Below, in pieces: positions 28,663 through 35,471 of a stretch of DNA of 35,471 bases. The stretch spans positions 1-35,471 of the forward strand of contig MAGU01000075.1 of NCBI GenBank assembly GCA_001717025.1, given 5' to 3'. The notes under the pieces were generated by a model. The model was not told the DNA's origin. It saw only the letters and a program-made list of their open reading frames with translations, and searched no databases. The stretch is from Candidatus Methanomethylicus oleisabuli (lineage in GTDB: Archaea > Thermoproteota > Methanomethylicia > Methanomethylicales > Methanomethylicaceae). Position 1 is the stretch's first letter, and every line of letters begins with the position of its first letter. The translations under genes were made by a program, and so were the position numbers.

Positions 28663-28899
28663 ATGCTACTGCAACAGATAATGACCCCTACAATAGGGCA
28701 ACTTGCTTGGTCGCTGGTTGGCGGGACATTGCTCCTACCCGTGATTTGGTTCATCGTTGCAATATTGTGCTGCATCTGGGTTTACAGAGACGCGGAAAAA
28801 CGAGGAATGAGCGGGGTATTGTGGCTCATTGTCGTGCTGATTATAGGTATCATTGGACTAATAATATACTTGATTGTCAGAAAGGGCAAAAAGACATAG
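28663..28899 (+). CDS. Small two-TM membrane protein (PLDc_N-like / hypothetical)
   Basis: MLLQQIMTPTIGQLAWSLVGGTLLLPVIWFIVAILCCIWVYRDAEKRGMSGVLWLIVVLIIGIIGLIIYLIVRKGKKT; typical small integral membrane family with WVYRDAEKRG. Confidence 0.7.
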   Translation: MLLQQIMTPTIGQLAWSLVGGTLLLPVIWFIVAILCCIWVYRDAEKRGMSGVLWLIVVLIIGIIGLIIYLIVRKGKKT

Positions 28900-29050
28900 C
28901 CGACCGGACAGCCGCCACCGCCGTAAAAAGATCCATCCTATTTTTTTTTTATTTCATTATGATGAGATATGGGCAAAAAGGAAATCCGTTAGAGGTTGGC
29001 ATTGAATATTATCTGATGCGCCTCATTCCCTCTGCCCCCGCTCCATTAAT

Positions 29051-29070
29051 AAGGCGGGGCTGAAGGTGCT
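29051..29070 (+). repeat. 20-bp direct repeat copy 2, abutting the methyltransferase 3' end
   Basis: AAGGCGGGGCTGAAGGTGCT, identical to 28454-28473. Confidence 0.85.
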
Positions 29071-29073
29071 TTC

Positions 29074-30093
29074 CTAGATCCTCTTCACGGCAACTAGCCC
29101 ATCTATCAACCGCCTTATTGGTGCAGTGGGGGGCTTTACCCTCTCGAGCCTTGCCATTGCCATCTCGACGTAATTGGGGTTCAGGTCGCACCCTAGGTAC
29201 CTCCTCCCCAAAGCCTTGGCCGCGCAGAGTGTCGTGCCGGAGCCTGAGAACGGATCGAAGACAATGCCTCCGGGAGGGCATGAAGAGAGGATGGGCTTTA
29301 TGCACAGGTCGGGAGGATAGATTGCGAAGTGGGGGCCGTGGAATGGTTTGAGGGTCACGTCCCAGACGTCGCCTGGGTTTGCGCCCTTTGGATTTGGGAG
29401 TTTCCTCCGGGCGAAGTGGCGGATTATGTCTGAATCGCGCTTAGGCTGTCCGGACGATAGGTACAGCTGAGCTTTTCCCTTACCATAGCCTGAACACTCC
29501 ATTCTCTCACGCGTGCTTTGCTTTATTGGCACCCTGATTGCGTCTAGATCATAGTAGTAGCGACGGGACTTTACGAAGTGGTAGACGTACTCGTACGCTG
29601 AGGTGAGCCTGTCCATTACGGAGGATGGGAGGTGGTTCCGTTTCCACCAGACATTCTTGTTTCGGAGGATCCACCCGTCCTCCTGCATGGCGATCATGAC
29701 GCGCTCTGGGATGCCTAGGAGTTGTTTGTGCTGGAGCCATTTGCTGTCTGAGATCAATCCCCAATCCCTGTTATTTGGCATCGTCTGCAGGCCTGGCCAC
29801 TTGATGGCTTTGCCTTCCTTCTGTGGCCCTCGGGTATTTGACCCAAAGTAAGAGTCGCCGATGTTCAGATAAAACGAGCCGCTATTTTTGAGCACCCTCT
29901 TAATCTCGTGGAATGTGCACGACAAACGATGGATATACTCCAAGGGGTGACACTCGAGCCCAATCTGCCCATCGACGCCATAATCCCTTAGATTCCAGTA
30001 CGGAGGGGGTGTCATTACGAGATCCACGGATCCGGTGGAAAGCGACTGGATGAATGAGAGGCACTCGGAATGGACGTTGACGTCGACTGGCAT
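29074..30093 (-). CDS. DNA (cytosine-N4)-type methyltransferase, TSPPYW family with variant motif IV (TPPPYW)
   Basis: MPVDVNVHSECLSFIQSLSTGSVDLVMTPPPYWNLRDYG; VWDVTLKPFHGPHFAIYPPDLCIKPILSSCPPGGIVFDPFSGSGTTLCAAKALGRRYLGCDLNPNYVEMA. ATG at 30093 is preferred to 30435 of the track. Confidence 0.88.
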   Translation of the reverse strand: MPVDVNVHSECLSFIQSLSTGSVDLVMTPPPYWNLRDYGVDGQIGLECHPLEYIHRLSCTFHEIKRVLKNSGSFYLNIGDSYFGSNTRGPQKEGKAIKWPGLQTMPNNRDWGLISDSKWLQHKQLLGIPERVMIAMQEDGWILRNKNVWWKRNHLPSSVMDRLTSAYEYVYHFVKSRRYYYDLDAIRVPIKQSTRERMECSGYGKGKAQLYLSSGQPKRDSDIIRHFARRKLPNPKGANPGDVWDVTLKPFHGPHFAIYPPDLCIKPILSSCPPGGIVFDPFSGSGTTLCAAKALGRRYLGCDLNPNYVEMAMARLERVKPPTAPIRRLIDGLVAVKRI

Positions 30094-30440
30094 GTCGCAT
30101 ACAATCCGATTCGAGCCCTCGCCAATCACGCTGGAACATGCGCATGGAGGGTTATAGCAATTTACCAACAGTGTGCTGGTGGTGAGATGAAAGTATATTT
30201 CATATGTGTGCGCACCTTCTATCCATATACATAATATGTTAATGTTAGAGTCGGCGGGGGGAGGGGGTGATGGTGCAATCACCATAGATTTTACAGTCTG
30301 TTCAGCATATTGTAAACCGCAGATAATGCTTCTCAGCCTTTTTTGACCCTCCCCCTGGCTGGACGGCGACCGGGCGGGGCGGCACTCAGGGTCATGGGAC
30401 TTTGTTAAATGGTTGGAGGTTTTACTCCGGAGCAAAAAAG

Positions 30441-30878
30441 CTAAGCCCGCTCGAGGAGGAGCCGGGCGAAGTATGACTGCCAGGACAGGGATATGTAGCG
30501 GGCCATGACCTTAGAGAGCCCTGCGGAGCGGAGGTCCCAGCCGCAGTAGTAGGCGAGGTGGGCGGGCTCGAAGCCGTAGAATGAGGCAAGCTCGGATGCC
30601 CTGAGGTGCCTGAGGAAATGCACACCTGCGTTGCGCTCGTGGGCGGGAACTTTGGCGCCGTGGACGAGCTGCGGGTCTATCCCGTACGTCAGGCATGCGA
30701 AGGCCTCTGAGGCGTAGCTGTGGAGGGTCTGCCGGGTGAAGGGGAAGGCGAGCTCCGGACCCCGAACTATGAAATAGTCGAGGAGCAGGCCGCGACCGGC
30801 ATCCTTGACACTTCTTCGCCCATACTTTGCACCGCTGAATACTGTGTCACTTTCGCCTAATTTCTGCTCCCTGACCAT
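30441..30878 (-). CDS. Tyrosine recombinase-like C-terminal domain (orphan/truncated integrase)
   Basis: VHFLRHLRASELASFYGFEPAHLAYYCGW...KVMARYISLSWQSYFARLL resembles HxxR...GW...Y recombinase C-termini; no N-terminal domain is evident upstream. Confidence 0.6.
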   Translation of the reverse strand: MVREQKLGESDTVFSGAKYGRRSVKDAGRGLLLDYFIVRGPELAFPFTRQTLHSYASEAFACLTYGIDPQLVHGAKVPAHERNAGVHFLRHLRASELASFYGFEPAHLAYYCGWDLRSAGLSKVMARYISLSWQSYFARLLLERA

Positions 30879-31208
30879 CAGAACGACATCGTTCCGGGGG
30901 CGGCCGGGCAGGGATTCAGTTTCGGGAGGGGGTGAGAGAGCGAAAGAATAATGCAGACTTTCTTAAATATTAATTAACTATTCCATAAATAAACGTATTA
31001 TATTACACATTTTTATCATTTTTTTATTAAAAAAGTTCACTAAAAACCAAAGACTTTAAATCGCAGCGATTCGAATGATGATTTGTGGTCAGGAGGGTTG
31101 CACATGCGACCCGTTATGGTCTTTCGACCATACCTGGCTGCATCTTTTTGTTTCAAATAAAAAAAGTATAGAATACGTTATAATTATCTTAACAACTTAT
31201 TTTGAACC

Positions 31209-31955
31209 ATGTATTTGTTGTATATGGATGAATCAGGCGATCCCGGTCAATTCACTAAAGGGCAGAACACATTTGTGTTAGGGGGCTTGGCAGTTCACGA
31301 AGGACAAGTTCGCATTTTGACCGACCGTATGAACGCAATGCAGGAAGCATTCTTTCCTGGAATAAAATTAGCGATTCCGTTCCACGCAACTGAACTGCGA
31401 GCAGGTAAAGGCTGCTTCGATAAAATGCCTGCAGAAAAAAGAAATAAAATTTTTGATGCAATATATGACATCATAAGTTCCATGCGTTTTCCATACCTGC
31501 TGACCTTCGCTACTGCGATAGACATCAGCTCGGTGGAAAACCCTTAACAAGCACTTCATGACGTATTCGAAGACGTGTGCACCAGATTTAATTTCTTCCT
31601 AATCAGGGAACATAAATCTGATCATCCAAATAAAGGGCTTCTACTCATTGACCAAGCCCACACGCCGCATTACCGCCAATTCATTGACGATTTCCGCAAG
31701 TCAGGGACAAAATATGGCTCTGTTAACCATGTGATAGACATCCCTTATTTCGCTGGCAGGCATGATACACGGGTGCTGCAGTTAGCTGATTTTTGTGCTT
31801 ATGCCGTATTCAGATATTACGAAAATAATGATACCCAATACCTCAATAAAATCATCAAGTGCTTCGACAAACGGCCAACTCTAGGAGTGCTCGATGGCTT
31901 AAAGCATATCACTAAAAATATACCATGCGCATGCCTTGCGTGTTCAATGCGATGA
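31209..31955 (+). pseudogene. DUF3800-family protein interrupted by an in-frame TAA
   Basis: MYLLYMDESGDPGQFTKGQNTFVLGGLAVHE...SSVENP*QALHDVFEDVCTRFNFFLIREHK...GRHDTRVLQLADFCAYAVFRYYEN; TAA at 31545-31547, with the same frame continuing to 31955. Confidence 0.82.
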
Positions 31956-32176
31956 TGTCGTCATTCAAACCAAATAACCGTTCGTTTACCGCTCCTGTGA
32001 TGCGAGCAAATCAGCATGATTCGGTTATGCCAAGGTAGGATTGTGCGCTGCTGGTGCATGGGCTACCGCATTGTTCGCCCGCTCATCCGAGCACCCTGAG
32101 CCCTGCATCCTGTGCTCTGCCTCCAGACCGCTAGGTTCTTGTCCCGCCGGGGCGAGTATACCCCTGAGGGATCAGT

Positions 32177-32367
32177 ATGCCGAAGAGGGGCTACAGGTCG
32201 ATGACGCTCCCAACGAAGCTCTACAGGGAGCTGGCCAGGTGCGCGGACAGGTACGGTACGACCTGCCCCGGAGCTGGTCAGGTGCCTGCTCGACATTATG
32301 GAGGGGGATGCAGTTTTTGATGAAACTTTTGCGGCAAAAGTTTCTGAGAATCCGGTCCGGCCCACCA
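32177..32367 (+). pseudogene. RHH-like N-terminal fragment running into attR; candidate integrase int(N), frameshifted
   Basis: SD-like GAGGGA before ATG 32177: MPKRGYRSMTLPTKLYRELARCADRYGTTCP, then in frame 0 PELVRCLLDIMEGDAVFDETFAAKVSENPVRPT. One extra C in CCCC (32266-32269) would explain the shift. Confidence 0.6.
32348..32367 (+). repeat. attR (duplicate of the tRNA-Val 3' end)
   Basis: GAATCCGGTCCGGCCCACCA, perfect 20-bp copy in the absence of a full tRNA. Confidence 0.88.
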
Positions 32368-32541
32368 CCATCATTTTTGACGTATTCTAATGGGAAAGAT
32401 AAAACAGTCAGAAAAAAGACCCCTCCCATTAACCTATCTATTAAACGCATTTTTTGCGAAATGGCGTCACTCGTGCCGACTCCCATACTTCCGTCGTATT
32501 ACTCTCGAATTTGTTACTTCTTGAGTGAGTCACGCAATCAA

Positions 32542-34146
32542 CTAATCATAGTCCTTCCTGCGGAAGAGTATGTTGTTTATGTCCGACCTGCTTATTGTAC
32601 CGATTACTATCTTGTTGTCTTTCTCATCGACAACAGGCAGATTAGGCTCGGCTGCTGCTATCAACTTTTCAAGCACTGAAGACACGTTCTCGTTTGCCAA
32701 TACTGTTGTGCCGTCCTTCTTCATGCAATCCTTGACGGGCGCCGTCCTCCATATCTCCCTAGGGATGCAGACATCCTTCTTGGATATCGTCCCCACCAGC
32801 TTCGCATCGTCATCGAAGACAAAATGGTTGACCTTCTCATAATCAGGGTGGTCGAGCACAAACTCCTCAATCGTCATATCTTGGGGAATCGATTCAACGA
32901 ACATCGACATCAGATCCTTTGCAACGATGTCCATGCCTGCCGTCCGCATATAGGAGGGGGTAAGCACGCCCGCCGTCTCGTCCAGGGAGACGCTGGCTCG
33001 CCTTATCGATACCTTCATGAGCGTCGGGAAGATCATTGCAACGATTAGCACGCTGAATATGTAGAGGGAGAATAACCTGTCGTCTACTATCCCTATCGTA
33101 AAGAGTGTTAGCATGAGCGCCATGTCGACAGCACCCTTGGACATCATGCTGAAGCTCACTGCAATTGGCGCGCTCAGCCTCGTCACCATGGTCCCTACGA
33201 GAGCGCCCAGGAACTTGCCCACGCTGTTCAGGAAGAGCACCCCAATAATGATGGCCAGCGGCAGCGTGCTAAATGAGAAGCTGAAGTATAATCCCATACT
33301 CGCGAAGAACATCGGCACAAATAGGCCGTAGGCGATCCCTTGCATACCCTTTGCTATCTCGCTGTGAATATCCTTTGATAGTGGCGAAAGCATCATCCCG
33401 AGCAGAAGCGCGCCGATGGCACCATGCAGACCGCTCCATTCTGCAAAGACGACAAAGAGCAGTATTATTCCGATCATTATTCCAACAGAGATCCCCTTGG
33501 TCTTACCATGGCTCTGTATGAATACAAGGAGCTTTGGCACGACATATATTCCAACTGCCGCCGCAACGATGAAGTAGACAATCATCGTAGCCGCGAAGAA
33601 CACCAGGTCAAGCAGCACGTTTGACGGGTTGTTAAGCATCCTTATGGCGACGCTTACAAAGATTAGCCCCAGGAACTCGACGATTGCCCCGATTGTGAAC
33701 GTTACTAGTCCGATTGGTTTCCTCATATACCCTAAATCCATAAGCACCTTTGCAAGCACGCCGAGGCTCGTTATCGAGAAGACCGCTGATATCGCAAATG
33801 CGGTCACGTACTCGTAGCCGAAGAAGACGAAGAACTGGAACGAAAATGCCAGGGGTATCAGGAATGCCAGCAAAGCCGCATAGAAGAGCTTCTTCCTGAA
33901 GACCGTCATCAGCCCGGCGACGTCTATCTCCTCGAATCCTATTAAGAAGAAGAGGAAGATCGCCCCAAGCTCGAAGAATAGCTGTATATCTGCGGATGCG
34001 CCGACCACGCCGAGTCCAGTCGGGCCAAGCAATATGCCTGCTATGATATAGCCCACTACTGACGGCTGTTTGATCCTGTCGCAGACCTCTTCTGCTATTT
34101 TGGATGCGAGCAAAAGAAGGGCTATCGAGAGCAGTGTCCACATCAA
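32542..34146 (-). CDS. CPA2/Kef-type cation:proton antiporter with C-terminal CBS-like domain
   Basis: KQPSVVGYIIAGILLGPTGLGVVG; FLIGFEEIDV; AISAVFSITSLGVLAKVLMDLGY; C-term DHPDYEKVNHFVFDDDAKLVGTISKKDV and NLPVVDEKDNKIVIGTISRSDINNIL. Confidence 0.92.
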   Translation of the reverse strand: MMWTLLSIALLLLASKIAEEVCDRIKQPSVVGYIIAGILLGPTGLGVVGASADIQLFFELGAIFLFFLIGFEEIDVAGLMTVFRKKLFYAALLAFLIPLAFSFQFFVFFGYEYVTAFAISAVFSITSLGVLAKVLMDLGYMRKPIGLVTFTIGAIVEFLGLIFVSVAIRMLNNPSNVLLDLVFFAATMIVYFIVAAAVGIYVVPKLLVFIQSHGKTKGISVGIMIGIILLFVVFAEWSGLHGAIGALLLGMMLSPLSKDIHSEIAKGMQGIAYGLFVPMFFASMGLYFSFSFSTLPLAIIIGVLFLNSVGKFLGALVGTMVTRLSAPIAVSFSMMSKGAVDMALMLTLFTIGIVDDRLFSLYIFSVLIVAMIFPTLMKVSIRRASVSLDETAGVLTPSYMRTAGMDIVAKDLMSMFVESIPQDMTIEEFVLDHPDYEKVNHFVFDDDAKLVGTISKKDVCIPREIWRTAPVKDCMKKDGTTVLANENVSSVLEKLIAAAEPNLPVVDEKDNKIVIGTISRSDINNILFRRKDYD

Positions 34147-34575
34147 AGTAAATCCTGCACATTCTATTTTCTAATCGGTTAAAAAACATTAGCCATCGAG
34201 CCGATTTATTTGCCTATGTTGCCATCCATCTGATGTCAAAACAGAGGCAATCGCATGCACTCGACGCGAGCGCTTCGCAACTGCCTCGGCACCACTCGTG
34301 CAGCTATGCACGCGCACCTGCTTGTCATATGTCAAAACACTCATCACTGTCACTATTTCTACATATGCGCCGTTTGTTCTCACTCGGGCCACCCTACTTC
34401 TGTGGCATATTGACTTGGGCAAGACTGCCATCTTTTCAATGGCGTCTATTTGGCATCAGTGCTATGTGACACAGGCCGTCTTCCGAGTAATCTTCATTTT
34501 TCCGTGCTGCCGCTTTTTTCGTACAGCCAAAATGCTTAAGCATCCTCTTTGCCAACACTATACATAACTCGGAGC

Positions 34576-35322
34576 GTGTCCTCTATTACCGGTCAATACG
34601 ACGAATGGGCTAAGGTCTACGATATCATGTATGGCAACTACCGCGACGACTTCGAATTTTACCTGAGGGAAGCGAAGAAGTCCAAGGGCAAGGTCCTCGA
34701 GGTTGGATGCGGAACCGGAAGGATATACTTGGGTCTCCTGAAGCAGGGCATCGACGCATACGGCATTGATATCTCCGAAGAGATGTTGTGCACACTGCGT
34801 AAGAAGGCTGAGGACGAGAAGCTGGTGCCAAAGGTATTCCACGGAGACATGCGGGGATTCAAGCTAAACGAGAGGTTTGCCCTAATCATCCTGCCCTTCA
34901 GGTCGTTCCTCGTCAACCTTACCTCCGACGACCAGCTCACGACTCTAAAGAATCTGCGCCGTCACCTGCTGCCTGGAGGGCGCCTCATCCTGAACTTCTT
35001 CTACCCCGACCTCGAGCGGCTGATGAGCTTCGGCAAGGAGTCTGAGGACATCATCGTAAGCGACAGCGGGAAGTATCTCCTCCGGGAGAAGTCCTCCTTC
35101 GTCAGCGAACCAGACCAGGTGATAGAGACCACTGCTGTGCTGTATAAGGACGGCGAGCTTTACTGGCGGGGCGTATTCCAGATTGCGCTGATATACAAGA
35201 AGGAGTTCGAGCTTCTGCTGCGGCTCGCGAACTTCAAGAAGTGGGCGGTCTATGGTGGCTTCGACTACAGACCGCTGACATCCTACAAGCAAGAGATGGT
35301 CTGGATCGCTGAGAGGGGTTAA
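34576..35322 (+). CDS. Class I SAM-dependent methyltransferase
   Basis: ITGQYDEWAKVYDIMYGNYRDDFEFYLREAKKSKGKVLEVGCGTGRIYLGLLKQGIDAYGIDISEEML; GTG 34576 preceded by GGAG. Confidence 0.88.
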   Translation: MSSITGQYDEWAKVYDIMYGNYRDDFEFYLREAKKSKGKVLEVGCGTGRIYLGLLKQGIDAYGIDISEEMLCTLRKKAEDEKLVPKVFHGDMRGFKLNERFALIILPFRSFLVNLTSDDQLTTLKNLRRHLLPGGRLILNFFYPDLERLMSFGKESEDIIVSDSGKYLLREKSSFVSEPDQVIETTAVLYKDGELYWRGVFQIALIYKKEFELLLRLANFKKWAVYGGFDYRPLTSYKQEMVWIAERG

Positions 35323-35418
35323 TCTGATAGAGCTGTTAGACGGAAAGAGCAAACTACTGGCGAATTGAATAACTTAACAAAAATAAAATAAAAAATAAAA
35401 AATATTAACTACGAAAGG

Positions 35419-35471
35419 TCATAAGCCTACATACTTGTAGGCGGCATCGCCGCTCTCGAAGGAAAACTTGA
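35419..35471 (-). CDS. Possible C-terminal end of a gene entering from the right edge
   Basis: Reverse frame reads KFSFESGDAAYKYVGL* with TGA at 35421-35419; too short for a family call. Confidence 0.3.
   Translation of the reverse strand, partial: KFSFESGDAAYKYVGL

Larger units (their letters stand above)
27569..32367. mobile_element. Integrated genetic element (~4.8 kb) in the tRNA-Val 3' end, SSV-type-like architecture
   Basis: Perfect 20-bp direct repeat GAATCCGGTCCGGCCCACCA at 27569-27588 (tRNA 3' end) and 32348-32367. Integrase catalytic region directly follows the tRNA; the interior has AT-rich stretches and decayed genes. Confidence 0.88.

Noticed and set aside
32388-32431. Inverted repeat TAATGGGA...TCCCATTA downstream of attR
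   Set aside because: 28-nt loop and no T-tract at the expected place; could be chance.
35375-35405. A-rich run AAAAATAAAATAAAAAATAAAAAAT
   Set aside because: Simple low-complexity intergenic DNA, likely a T-tract terminator for the minus-strand gene at the edge; not an array or repeat element.

Overview
The window is archaeal-looking: many GTG/TTG starts, a RamA-type corrinoid-activating ferredoxin protein and an MtbA/MtaA-type methylcobamide:CoM methyltransferase. This suggests a methylotrophic methanogen-like host, which is an inference. About 4.0-23.7 kb is a large alpha-glucan/trehalose block: TreZ, GH57-DUF3536, TreY, MalQ (GH77), an MscS-like TM-helix protein, a TreS-maltokinase fusion, GlgB, a ROK sugar kinase, a second GH57-like protein, a TreT-type GT4 and a 4xCBS protein. 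It is followed by a 7TM-PAS histidine kinase and a thioredoxin-CcdA fusion. An integrated element of about 4.8 kb (27569-32367) sits at the 3' end of a tRNA-Val(GAC) gene, bounded by a perfect 20-bp direct repeat. It carries tyrosine-recombinase sequence, a small membrane protein, a TSPPYW-type DNA methyltransferase with an altered motif IV, a second recombinase-like C-terminal domain and an interrupted DUF3800 gene. The most interesting observations are: (1) the element looks like an SSV-type integration in which the integrase gene is split by the att site. An RHH-like N-terminal fragment abuts attR and the catalytic part follows the tRNA, and the two are in frame across the shared 20-bp att core. 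(2) The second GH57 protein has apparently lost both catalytic residues (NTE->NTG and DxETFGEH->NLETFGEH). (3) Three trehalose routes plus a TreS-Mak fusion and GlgB are clustered without GlgE. (4) Several single-nucleotide frame disruptions occur: the GH57 N-terminus, both integrase halves, and an in-frame TAA in DUF3800. Nothing was searched against databases; family calls come from motif recognition.
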